NCBI GenBank assembly: GCA_018500005.2
Contig: JAHBAP020000587.1
Location: forward strand, 1 to 12,941
Direction of reading: 5' to 3'
Origin: Mycobacterium sp.
GTDB lineage: Bacteria > Actinomycetota > Actinomycetes > Mycobacteriales > Mycobacteriaceae
Length of the DNA stretch: 12,941 bases
Position 1 is the stretch's first letter. Every line of letters begins with the position of its first letter. The position numbers and the translations under genes were made by a program. Below, one piece after another: positions 1 to 6,943 of this stretch. The notes under the pieces were generated by a model. That model was not told the origin of the DNA. It did no database searches and saw only the letters and a program-made list of their open reading frames with translations.

Positions 1-600
1 AACGGCGCCGGCAAGTCCACCATGCTTCGCCTGCTGTCGGGAATCTACGAGCCCACCCGCGGGCGCACCGTCATCCGGGGTCGGGTGGCGCCGGTTTTCG
101 ACCTCGGCGTCGGAATGGACCCGGAGATCACCGGCTACGAGAACATCATCATCCGCGGGCTGTTCCTGGGTCAGACCCGCAAGCAGATGCTGGCCAAGGT
201 CGACGAGATCGCCGAGTTCACCGAACTCGGCGACTACCTGTCGATGCCGCTGCGCACCTACTCCACCGGTATGCGGGTGCGGTTGGCGATGGGCGTGGTC
301 ACCAGCATCGACCCGGAGATCCTGCTGCTCGACGAGGGCATCGGCGCGGTCGACGCGGAGTTCCTCAGCAAGGCCCGGGCCCGGTTGCAGGCGTTGGTGG
401 AGCGCTCCGGAATTCTGGTTTTCGCAAGCCATTCCAACGAATTCCTGGCCCGGCTGTGCAAGACCGCGATGTGGATCGACCACGGCTCGATTCGCATGCA
501 CGGCGGTATCGAAGAGGTGGTGCGGGCCTACGAGGGCGAGGATGCCGCGCGCCACGTCCGCGATGTGATCGCCGAGCACGCCGGCGAGTGGTCGCCATGA
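1..600 (+). CDS. wzt: Galactan exporter ABC ATPase Wzt (RfbE), 5' end missing
   Basis: This is the ATP-binding subunit of an ABC exporter that, with the permease encoded at 1520-2350, moves lipid-linked galactan across the plasma membrane for arabinogalactan assembly (family knowledge; M. tuberculosis Rv3781). The frame is open from base 1, so the gene starts upstream. The first seven residues are the Walker A core NGAGKST. The ABC signature YSTGM lies near residues 87-91 of the visible part, Walker B ILLLDE near 107-112, and the switch histidine in FASHS near 144. The visible part is 199 residues; the M. tuberculosis protein is about 273, so roughly 70 N-terminal residues are missing. The protein ends soon after the nucleotide-binding domain, so it lacks the C-terminal carbohydrate-binding domain found on some O-antigen Wzt proteins. 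Its stop overlaps the glfT1 start as ATGA, indicating translational coupling. Confidence 0.93.
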   Translation, partial: NGAGKSTMLRLLSGIYEPTRGRTVIRGRVAPVFDLGVGMDPEITGYENIIIRGLFLGQTRKQMLAKVDEIAEFTELGDYLSMPLRTYSTGMRVRLAMGVVTSIDPEILLLDEGIGAVDAEFLSKARARLQALVERSGILVFASHSNEFLARLCKTAMWIDHGSIRMHGGIEEVVRAYEGEDAARHVRDVIAEHAGEWSP

Positions 601-1523
601 CAGAAATGGTGTGCGCGGTGGTCGTCACCCACCGCCGTCCCGACGACCTGGCCAAGTCCCTCCAGATCGTGAGCAGCCAGCGTCGGATGATCGACCACCT
701 GATCGTGGTGGACAACGATCACGATGAGAGGGTGCGTGAACTCGTCGTCGGCCAACCGGTGCCCAGCACCTACCTCGGCTCGCGCCGAAACCTCGGCGGC
801 GCAGGCGGATTCGCCCTCGGGATGCTGCATGCACTAGCGCTCGGGGCGGACTGGGTGTGGCTGGCCGACGACGACGGCCGGCCCCGCGACGGCGAGGTGC
901 TGGGCACCCTGCTGGCATGCGCGCACAAGCACGGCCTGGCGGAGGTGTCGCCGATGGTGTGCGCACTGGACCGTCCCGATGAGCTTGCCTTCCCGCTGCG
1001 CCGGGGCCTGGTGTGGCGTCGGAAGGTCTCCGAACTGCGCACCCGGGACGCCCCGGACAGCGACCTACTGCCCGGAATCGCCTCGCTGTTCAACGGCGCC
1101 CTGTTCCGCGCGGAAACCATTGAGGCGGTGGGCGTTCCGGATCTTCGGCTGTTCATCCGCGGGGACGAGGTCGACGTGCACCGCCGACTGGTGCGCAGCG
1201 GCCTGCCGTTCGGCACCTGCCTGGACACCGTCTACCTGCACCCCTATGGCACCGATGAGTTCAAGCCCATCCTCGGCGGCCGCATGCACACCCAGTACCC
1301 CGACGACGCGAACAAGCGGTTCTTCACCTACCGCAACCGCGGCTACGTGCTGTCCCAGCGCGGACTGCGCAGACTCCTGCCGCAGGAGTGGGTTCGGTTC
1401 GGCTGGTATTTCCTCATCACCCGCCGTGACCCGGCCGGGTTGCGGGAGTGGATCCGATTGCGCCGCATGGGTCGGAGGGAAAGATTCAGCCGACCCCAAC
1501 GATTGACGGGAGGCCCGTCGTGA
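597..1523 (+). CDS. glfT1: Galactofuranosyltransferase GlfT1
   Basis: GlfT1 is a GT2-family transferase that adds the first two galactofuranose residues from UDP-Galf to the decaprenyl-PP-GlcNAc-rhamnose linker on the cytoplasmic face (known for M. tuberculosis Rv3782, about 304 residues; 308 here). The protein opens with a GT-A nucleotide-binding strand (VCAVVVTHRRPDDL, residues 5-18). It carries the metal-binding DDD motif at residues 91-93 in WLADDDGRP, the acceptor-side GDEVD at 189-193 with the likely catalytic base, and YLHP around 213-216, whose histidine resembles the metal ligand of related GlfT enzymes. The start at 597 is chosen because its ATG overlaps the wzt stop (ATGA) and the GT2 fold begins right after it; the frame stays open upstream but only inside wzt. 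Its stop overlaps the GTG of the next gene, so all three genes appear translationally coupled. Confidence 0.93.
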   Translation: MTEMVCAVVVTHRRPDDLAKSLQIVSSQRRMIDHLIVVDNDHDERVRELVVGQPVPSTYLGSRRNLGGAGGFALGMLHALALGADWVWLADDDGRPRDGEVLGTLLACAHKHGLAEVSPMVCALDRPDELAFPLRRGLVWRRKVSELRTRDAPDSDLLPGIASLFNGALFRAETIEAVGVPDLRLFIRGDEVDVHRRLVRSGLPFGTCLDTVYLHPYGTDEFKPILGGRMHTQYPDDANKRFFTYRNRGYVLSQRGLRRLLPQEWVRFGWYFLITRRDPAGLREWIRLRRMGRRERFSRPQRLTGGPS

Positions 1524-2350
1524 CCATCATCGAGGCGGCCAGCCAGTCCAAGACATTCAGCCGCGCCTGGGGTGATCTCGTCGAGGGGTTCTCCAAACGT
1601 GAACTGTGGTTGTTCCTGGGCTGGCAGGACATCAAGCAGAAGTACCGGCGCAGCGTGCTGGGCCCGTTCTGGATCACCATCGCCACCGGCACCACCGCCA
1701 TCGCGATGGGCCTGCTGTACTCCAAGCTGTTCCATCTGCCACTCTCGGAGCACCTGCCGTATGTGACGCTGGGCCTGATCATCTGGAACATGATCAACGC
1801 CGCGATCCTGGAGGGCTCGGAGGTCTTCATCGCCAACGAGGGCCTGATCAAACAACTTCCGACCCCATTGAGCGTGCACGTCTACCGGTTGGTGTGGCGG
1901 CAGATGATCCTGTTCGCCCACAACATCGTCATCTTCGTGATCATCGCGATCATCTACCCCAAGCCGTGGTCATGGGCGGACCTGTCGGTGATTCCGGCGA
2001 TGGTTCTGATCATGCTCAACTGTGTCTGGGTGTCGTTCTGCTTCGGGATCCTCGCGACCCGCTACCGCGACATCGCCCCACTGCTGTCCTCACTGGTGCA
2101 GTTGCTGTTCTTCATGACCCCGATCATCTGGAACGCCGAAACACTCGAGCAGCAGGGCGCGGGCAAGTACTGGCGGATCATCGAACTGAACCCGCTGCTG
2201 CACTATCTGGACATCGTGCGAGCGCCCCTGCTGGGGGCTCAGCAGGAACCCCGGCACTGGATCGTCGTGATCGCGTTGACCGTTGTCGGTTGGTGCGCTG
2301 CCGCCTTGGCGTTGCGTCAGTTCCGGGCCCGAGTGCCGTACTGGGTCTAA
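1520..2350 (+). CDS. wzm: Galactan exporter ABC permease Wzm (RfbD)
   Basis: This is the membrane subunit of the ABC-2 type polysaccharide exporter that pairs with the Wzt ATPase to flip lipid-linked galactan (M. tuberculosis Rv3783). The 276-residue protein has a cytoplasmic amphipathic start with the family-typical WQDIKQKYRRSVLGPFW (residues 35-51). Six likely membrane segments follow, near 49-67, 81-97, 127-146, 156-176, 187-205 and 247-266. The motif NPLLHYLDIVRAPLL (224-238) lies before the last segment, as in other Wzm/RfbD permeases. The start is GTG at 1520: a GGGAGG ribosome site sits six bases upstream, and the GTG overlaps the glfT1 stop. An in-frame ATG at 1448 exists but lies deep inside glfT1. 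No clear terminator follows the stop at 2350. Confidence 0.93.
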   Translation: MTIIEAASQSKTFSRAWGDLVEGFSKRELWLFLGWQDIKQKYRRSVLGPFWITIATGTTAIAMGLLYSKLFHLPLSEHLPYVTLGLIIWNMINAAILEGSEVFIANEGLIKQLPTPLSVHVYRLVWRQMILFAHNIVIFVIIAIIYPKPWSWADLSVIPAMVLIMLNCVWVSFCFGILATRYRDIAPLLSSLVQLLFFMTPIIWNAETLEQQGAGKYWRIIELNPLLHYLDIVRAPLLGAQQEPRHWIVVIALTVVGWCAAALALRQFRARVPYWV

Positions 2351-2479
2351 GCCGCAACGGCGGTCCCGAACGCGTCGGCGGTTCGTTCCGCAAACACCCT
2401 ATCGGAAACCGACTTCTAGAACGCATTTCCGACGTATGGTCTATCGACCTTGGCCAACTCACAGGAAGGACAGCAAGAA
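2351..2479 (+). promoter_or_regulatory. Intergenic region with candidate promoter for the GjpA-like gene
   Basis: These 129 bases between wzm and the secreted-protein gene hold a TATGGT hexamer at 2435-2440 that fits a mycobacterial -10 box (TANNNT). Transcription would begin near 2447 and give a leader of about 33 bases. A strong purine-rich ribosome site, AGGAAGGA at 2463-2470, lies nine bases before the ATG at 2480. I saw no convincing -35 box and only a 4-bp hairpin just after the wzm stop, so readthrough from wzm is possible. The -10 call is pattern-based. Confidence 0.4.
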
Positions 2480-3775
2480 ATGCATGTCAAACCTCGTTCC
2501 TATCTGACCGCCGGAGTCGCTGTACTCGGCGCGGGCGCCATCGCCCTGAGCCCGATCCAGCCCATCCCCAACCAGATTGCCCTCGCACCGCAACACCACG
2601 TGGTCAGCGATCTCGCGATCGACCTAGCTGCCACGGTCAACCCGATCGCGGCCTGGGTCGACACCGTCAAGGCGACGACCGCCAACAGCGTGACGCTGCT
2701 CAAGTTCTACCTACAGGATCCGTTCCCACTGGCCAAGACCTTGGTCGCCAACCAGGTCACCTACCTCAAGGAACTCCTCAGCGGCAACGCCGACCTGATC
2801 TTCCCGCAGATCAAGGCGAACCTGCAGACGCTGTTCCAGGCGCCGCTGGACCCAGGCAACACCGGCACCTTGGCCAACACCTGGGAGCCGCCGAGCGAGA
2901 TCACCATCCCGCTTGGCACCTACCTCTCCGATACCAAACCTCCGGATCCCGCGAACCCCGACGAGTCGAACCTTTCGCCGTTTGCGCTCAACATCACTGC
3001 TGCTCAACTTGTCGCGGGTCTCAGCCAGGCAGGTCAACCTGACCCACTGTGGGATGCCGCCGTCCAGTTCTCTTCCATTTGGCGTTTCCTGAACAACCAC
3101 TTGTCCGGACTGCTGCTCGGCGCGGTTGGACCGTTGGTCTCTCCGGTGGTCAGCCTGATCAACAGCGTCAAGGCGTTTGGCGCGGACCTCAAGGCGCGCC
3201 AGTTCCTCAGTGCCGCCTTCGACATCATCAACATCCCGGCCAACCTGACCAACGCTGTCCTCAACGGTGCGGGCTTCACGGATCTGACCAAGATCATCAA
3301 CAAGATCGCCGGCGGGGCCATCCCGGACGGAATCAAGGTCGGCGTCAACATGGGCGGCCTGCTCAATTCCATGCCCGTGAACGGGTCGCTCGCCGACCCG
3401 GACAATCCGCCCACGGAGTACTCAGGAGGGGCAGGGTTCGACGGCCTCGCGCTCGATATCGAAGGCTTTGAGACCAAATTCCCCGGCCTGCCCAACGGCT
3501 TGGGCGGAGCGATGGTCGGCATGGGCCAGTTCCTGGCAGAGAAGTTGAAGGTGACCCCGCCGGCAGCGCGGACCTCCGCTGCGGTCAAGCCGGCCGCGGC
3601 GGCAGCAGCCCTGGACGCGTCCGCGGCGGAGACCGCCGTCGCCGACGAACCGGCGGCTGAGTCCGCCCCGGCAGTAGCCGCACCGAGCCACCGCAAGGCT
3701 CGCGTGGCAGCAGCCAACGACGGCGGCAAAGATCGCGCCGGCGGGAACTCCCGCTCGGCACGGAGCAGCCGCTGA
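2480..3775 (+). CDS. Secreted Ala/Pro-rich mycobacterial protein, GjpA-porin-like family
   Basis: This is a 431-residue exported protein of unknown role. Residues 1-36 look like a signal peptide: basic start (MHVKPR), then a hydrophobic core rich in Ala, Val and Gly, then a Pro-rich stretch. The body (about 40-355) is mildly amphipathic, with short hydrophobic repeats such as LKFYLQDPFPLAKTLVANQ (74-92) and no cysteine. Residues about 360-431 are an Ala-rich low-complexity tail that ends in a strongly basic Arg/Ser/Lys segment. The layout resembles a family, multi-copy in many non-tuberculous mycobacteria, that automated pipelines label outer-membrane porin GjpA; that is family resemblance from memory, and porin activity is not shown by the sequence. 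The ATG at 2480 is chosen over an in-frame TTG at 2450 because it has a strong ribosome site nine bases upstream and places the basic residues at the signal-peptide start. A hairpin terminator follows. Confidence 0.72.
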   Translation: MHVKPRSYLTAGVAVLGAGAIALSPIQPIPNQIALAPQHHVVSDLAIDLAATVNPIAAWVDTVKATTANSVTLLKFYLQDPFPLAKTLVANQVTYLKELLSGNADLIFPQIKANLQTLFQAPLDPGNTGTLANTWEPPSEITIPLGTYLSDTKPPDPANPDESNLSPFALNITAAQLVAGLSQAGQPDPLWDAAVQFSSIWRFLNNHLSGLLLGAVGPLVSPVVSLINSVKAFGADLKARQFLSAAFDIINIPANLTNAVLNGAGFTDLTKIINKIAGGAIPDGIKVGVNMGGLLNSMPVNGSLADPDNPPTEYSGGAGFDGLALDIEGFETKFPGLPNGLGGAMVGMGQFLAEKLKVTPPAARTSAAVKPAAAAAALDASAAETAVADEPAAESAPAVAAPSHRKARVAAANDGGKDRAGGNSRSARSSR

Positions 3776-3792
3776 TCCGGTAGCTCACGGAC

Positions 3793-3829
3793 AACGCCCG
3801 GGCCAACCCTTCCTTGGCCCGGGCGTTTT
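3793..3829 (+). terminator. Intrinsic terminator, perfect 14-bp stem
   Basis: The arm at 3793-3806 (AACGCCCGGGCCAA) is exactly complementary to the arm at 3814-3827, with a 7-base loop. TTTT at 3826-3829 ends the stem on the plus strand. It lies between the convergent stops at 3775 and 3850. It should terminate the GjpA-like transcript and may also act on the minus-strand gene, although the T-tract is weaker in that direction. Confidence 0.88.
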
Positions 3830-3849
3830 CGTCTGCGCGGCAGCGCTTT

Positions 3850-4278
3850 TCAGCCCGCGACGTGGCCGTGATCCGGCGCGGCCCCGAACTGGAACCGCCG
3901 CGCGCTGATCTCGGTCGGGGTGATGCGCACGAAACGCAGTTTCTCGGTGGGCACCCACGGCATCAGCCCGGACTGTTCGGCCTCGTGGATCTCCTCGGCG
4001 CTGTTGAGCATGTGCGCCGTGCCACGGATGACCACGCTCCAGCCCTCGGCGACGGTGTGGTCGTCGGCCTCGAAGAGCACCTTGTCGTTCATCACCGTGG
4101 TGAAGAGTTTGGTGCCCTCGGCGGTCCGGAACAACACCGTGCCCTTCTGCACGACGAAGTTGACCGGGAAGATCTCCAACTGGGCACCGAAGTAGGTCAC
4201 CAGTCGCCCCAGGGCAACGCTGGACAACAGATTCCACGCTTCGCGGTCGTCGAGAACGGTCACCGGATCATTCGCCAT
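3850..4278 (-). CDS. PNPOx-like FMN/F420 split-barrel family protein
   Basis: This 142-residue protein has the pattern of the pyridoxamine 5'-phosphate-oxidase-like split barrel, a cytosolic family that binds FMN or F420. An N-terminal helix with DREAWNLLSSVALGRLVT (about 11-28) leads into strands with IFPVNFVV (36-43), LFRTAEGTKL (49-58) and VLFEADD (67-73), then EGWSVVIRGTAHML (78-91) and a final strand LRFVRITPTEISARRF (114-129). These are the usual cofactor-side elements. It is too short and too divergent to be called true PdxH; substrate and cofactor cannot be assigned. The ATG at 4278 is preferred over a TTG at 4314 because the family's N-terminus begins right after it, although no ribosome site is clear. 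It is divergent from the GtrA-like gene and is probably transcribed alone. Confidence 0.8.
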   Translation of the reverse strand: MANDPVTVLDDREAWNLLSSVALGRLVTYFGAQLEIFPVNFVVQKGTVLFRTAEGTKLFTTVMNDKVLFEADDHTVAEGWSVVIRGTAHMLNSAEEIHEAEQSGLMPWVPTEKLRFVRITPTEISARRFQFGAAPDHGHVAG

Positions 4279-4338
4279 GGCGCAAATCGTGTCTTGCCGA
4301 CGGTCGTCGCGCAAGTGCTGAAAGACCCCGCGTGCCCG

Positions 4339-4351
4339 TAAGCTTCCGGCG
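4339..4351 (+). promoter_or_regulatory. Candidate -10 box for leaderless gtrA-like transcript
   Basis: TAAGCT at 4339-4344 matches TANNNT and lies seven bases before the ATG at 4352. That spacing would put the transcription start at or next to the start codon. No ribosome-binding sequence is visible before this ATG, which fits a leaderless transcript. Pattern-based only. Confidence 0.35.
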
Positions 4352-4771
4352 ATGGCCGAGATCGCCCACCCCGCGCCGCTGAGCCTGAAGACTCAGTTGC
4401 TGCGGTTCGTGCTGACCGGCGGGTTCTCGGCGGTGGTGGACTTCGGTCTGTACTTCTTGCTCTACAAGGTCGTCGGCCTTCAGGTGGACCTGGCCAAGGC
4501 CATCGGCTTTATGGCCGGCACTCTGACCGCCTACCTGATCAACCGGCGCTGGACCTTCGGCGCCGAGCCGAGCAGGTCGCGGTTCATCAAGGTGATGGTG
4601 CTGTATGCGCTGACCTTCGTGGTTCAGGTCGGACTCAACCACCTGACCCTGCGGATTCTCGACTACCAGGACTGGGCGCTGCCGGTGGCGTTCGTGGTGG
4701 CGCAGGGGACGGCGACGGTGATCAACTTCGTCGTCCAGCGCGTGTGGATTTTCCGACCTGGGAGAACGTGA
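4352..4771 (+). CDS. GtrA-family membrane protein (Rv3789-like)
   Basis: This is a 139-residue protein with four likely membrane segments near 17-38, 46-65, 80-99 and 108-128. It has the GtrA-family signatures [18 protein letters not shown] (17-34), [10 protein letters not shown] (61-70) and [10 protein letters not shown] (125-134). The M. tuberculosis counterpart Rv3789 (about 121 residues) lies next to dprE1 and is needed for normal arabinosylation. It was first proposed to flip decaprenyl-phosphoryl-arabinose, and later to act as a membrane anchor or scaffold for arabinan synthesis; the sequence does not decide between these. It lies 16 bases upstream of dprE1 in the same direction, so it works in the DPA pathway by context as well as homology. 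The start ATG lacks a ribosome site but has a TANNNT hexamer at leaderless spacing. Confidence 0.88.
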   Translation: MAEIAHPAPLSLKTQLLRFVLTGGFSAVVDFGLYFLLYKVVGLQVDLAKAIGFMAGTLTAYLINRRWTFGAEPSRSRFIKVMVLYALTFVVQVGLNHLTLRILDYQDWALPVAFVVAQGTATVINFVVQRVWIFRPGRT

Positions 4772-4774
4772 CGG

Positions 4775-4787
4775 TACCCTCATCACG
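4775..4787 (+). promoter_or_regulatory. Candidate -10 box upstream of dprE1
   Basis: TACCCT at 4775-4780 lies seven bases before the dprE1 ATG at 4788, in the short gap after the gtrA-like stop. No ribosome site is seen. It may give a leaderless dprE1 transcript in addition to readthrough from the gene upstream. Pattern-based, weaker than the embC and vapB cases. Confidence 0.28.
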
Positions 4788-6161
4788 ATGTCAACGACGA
4801 CCACTCACCAGCGGCTGACCGGCTGGGGACGCACCGCGCCCAGCGTCGCCGAGGTTCTGAGCACCCCCGATCCCGAAGAGATCATCAAGGCCGTCGAACG
4901 TGTTGCCGACGGCCGGCACCGCGGAGTCATCGCCCGCGGCCTGGGCCGCTCCTACGGCGACAACGCGCAGAACGGCGGCGGACTGGTCATCGACATGCCC
5001 GCGCTCAATCGCATCCACTCCATCGACGCCGCCACCCGGATGGTCGACGTCGACGGCGGGGTGAGCCTGGACCAGCTGATGAAGGCGGCGCTGCCGTGCG
5101 GGCTGTGGGTTCCGGTGCTGCCCGGCACCCGTCAGGTCACCATCGGTGGGGCGATCGGCTGCGATATCCACGGCAAGAACCACCACAGTGCCGGTAGCTT
5201 CGGCAACCACGTCCGATCGATGGATCTGCTCACCGCCGACGGACAGGTGCGCACCATCACCCCCGACGGGCCCGACGCCGACCTCTTTTGGGCCACCGTC
5301 GGCGGCAACGGCCTGACCGGGATCATCATGCGGGCCACCATCGAAATGACACCCACCGAGACGGCGTACTTCATCGCCGACGGCGACGTCACCCGCAGCC
5401 TCGACGAGACCATCGCCTTCCACAGCGACGGCAGCGAGTCCAACTACACCTACTCCAGCGCCTGGTTCGACGCCATCAGCCCGCCGCCGAAGCTGGGCCG
5501 TGCGGCAATCTCCCGCGGATCACTGGCCCGGCTGGACCAGCTGCCGGAGAAGCTGCAGCGCAACCCGCTGAAATTCGATGCGCCGCAACTGCTCACATTC
5601 CCGGACGTCTTCCCCAACGGTCTGGCCAACAAGTACACCTTCGGCCCGATCGGCGAACTGTGGTACCGCAAGTCGGGCACCTACCGCGGCAAGGTCCAGA
5701 ACCTGACGCAGTTCTACCACCCGCTGGACATGTTCGGGGAGTGGAACCGGGCCTACGGGCCGGCCGGCTTCCTGCAGTACCAGTTCGTCGTGCCCATCGA
5801 GGCGGTCGAAGAGTTCAAGGCGATCATCGTCGACATCCAGGCCTCCGGGCACTACACGTTCCTCAACGTGTTCAAGCTGTTCGGACCGGGAAACCAAGCG
5901 CCGCTGAGCTTTCCGATCCCGGGCTGGAACGTCTGCGTCGACTTCCCGATCAAGGCCGGCCTGAACGAGTTCGTCACCGACCTGGACCGACGGGTGCTGA
6001 AGTTCGGCGGCCGTCTTTACACTGCCAAGGATTCGCGCACCAGCGCGGAGACCTTCCACGCCATGTACCCGCGCATCGACGAGTGGATTGCGGTGCGCCG
6101 CAGGGTTGATCCGCACGGCGTGTTCGTCTCGGACATGGCCCGACGTTTGGAGTTGCTCTAG
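4788..6161 (+). CDS. dprE1: Decaprenylphosphoryl-ribose 2'-oxidase DprE1
   Basis: DprE1 is the FAD-dependent oxidase that converts decaprenyl-phosphoryl-ribose to the 2'-keto intermediate, the first half of the epimerisation to decaprenyl-phosphoryl-arabinose (DPA). The protein has 457 residues (M. tuberculosis 461). The VAO-type FAD domain is clear: [17 protein letters not shown] (49-65), and [20 protein letters not shown] (111-130) with the conserved C125, H128 and K130. Active-site residues known in M. tuberculosis appear at a constant offset of four: Y56, W226, Y310, Q332, C383 and K414. C383, in WNVCVDFP, is the cysteine that covalent benzothiazinone inhibitors attack; it is intact. The start ATG is 16 bases after the gtrA-like stop. 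dprE2 follows after 11 bases, and the two proteins act together, on the periplasmic side according to published work. Confidence 0.97.
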   Translation: MSTTTTHQRLTGWGRTAPSVAEVLSTPDPEEIIKAVERVADGRHRGVIARGLGRSYGDNAQNGGGLVIDMPALNRIHSIDAATRMVDVDGGVSLDQLMKAALPCGLWVPVLPGTRQVTIGGAIGCDIHGKNHHSAGSFGNHVRSMDLLTADGQVRTITPDGPDADLFWATVGGNGLTGIIMRATIEMTPTETAYFIADGDVTRSLDETIAFHSDGSESNYTYSSAWFDAISPPPKLGRAAISRGSLARLDQLPEKLQRNPLKFDAPQLLTFPDVFPNGLANKYTFGPIGELWYRKSGTYRGKVQNLTQFYHPLDMFGEWNRAYGPAGFLQYQFVVPIEAVEEFKAIIVDIQASGHYTFLNVFKLFGPGNQAPLSFPIPGWNVCVDFPIKAGLNEFVTDLDRRVLKFGGRLYTAKDSRTSAETFHAMYPRIDEWIAVRRRVDPHGVFVSDMARRLELL

Positions 6162-6172
6162 ATGGTGCGCAC

Positions 6173-6937
6173 ATGGTGATTGACGCAGTAGGAAACCCCC
6201 AGACCATTCTGCTGCTCGGCGGAACATCCGAGATCGGCCTGGCGATCTGCGAACGCTATCTGCGCGACGCACCGGCGCGGATCATCCTGGCCGCCCTGCC
6301 GGATGATCCCGGCCGGGAGGCCGCCGTCGCGCAGATGACCCGGGCCGGGGCCAAGTCGGTCACCCTGGTCGATTTCGACGCCGTCAACACCGCGAGCCAT
6401 CCGGCGGTGATCGACGAATGCTTCGCTGACGGTGACGTCGACGTGGCGATCGTGGCGTTCGGTCTTCTGGGCGATGCCGAGGAACTGTGGCAGAACCAGC
6501 GCAAGGCCGTGCAGATCGCTGAGATCAACTACACCGCAGCGGTTTCCGTCGGCGTGCTGCTCGGGGAGAAGATGCGCGCGCAGGGATTCGGCCGGATCAT
6601 CGCGATGAGTTCGGCCGCCGGTGAGCGGGTGCGCCGGTCCAACTTCGTCTACGGCTCCACCAAGGCCGGCCTGGACGGTTTCTATCTCGGCCTGGGCGGG
6701 GCGCTCAAGGAGTACGGTGTCGGGGTTCTGGGGATCCGGCCGGGCCGAGTACGGACCGGGAGGAGGGCGCACGTCAGGGAGCCCCCCCTGGCCCTCGACA
6801 AGGAGTGCGAGGCGGGGGTGGGTGGTACCGCCTCGGCCAAGGGTAAGGACCTGGTGTGGGCGCCGGGCACCTTCCGCTACGTCATGATGGTGCTACGGCA
6901 CATACCGCGGCCCATTTTCCGCAAGCTGCCCATCTAG
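6173..6937 (+). CDS. dprE2: Decaprenylphosphoryl-2-keto-ribose reductase DprE2
   Basis: DprE2 is the NADH-dependent short-chain reductase that finishes DPA synthesis after DprE1. The length, 254 residues, equals the M. tuberculosis protein. Classical SDR marks are present: cofactor glycines GGTSEIG (16-22), the NYTAA segment (119-123), catalytic S146/S147 region in AMSSAAGE (144-151), and Y160/K164 in YGSTK, followed by IRPG (188-191). The C-terminus ([17 protein letters not shown], 229-245) is strongly conserved. Residues about 174-219 are odd: many positions that I recall as conserved in mycobacteria read Gly, Arg or Pro (for example [24 protein letters not shown]). The reading frame stays intact. 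This may be real divergence or a stretch of G-biased base errors (see findings). The start is ATG 6173, 11 bases after dprE1; aftA follows after 6 bases, so all three are likely one operon. Confidence 0.95.
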   Translation: MVIDAVGNPQTILLLGGTSEIGLAICERYLRDAPARIILAALPDDPGREAAVAQMTRAGAKSVTLVDFDAVNTASHPAVIDECFADGDVDVAIVAFGLLGDAEELWQNQRKAVQIAEINYTAAVSVGVLLGEKMRAQGFGRIIAMSSAAGERVRRSNFVYGSTKAGLDGFYLGLGGALKEYGVGVLGIRPGRVRTGRRAHVREPPLALDKECEAGVGGTASAKGKDLVWAPGTFRYVMMVLRHIPRPIFRKLPI

Positions 6938-6943
6938 TCCGCC

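Noticed and set aside
2351..2361. A small GCCG/CGGC hairpin after the wzm stop as a terminator
   Set aside because: The stem is only 4 bp with a 3-base loop and no T-tract follows, unlike the 14-bp hairpin at 3793-3827.
1606..3042. A 478-codon plus-strand frame running through wzm into the GjpA-like gene
   Set aside because: It crosses a real gene boundary, has no ribosome site and has shadow-type composition. Both overlapped genes are well supported.
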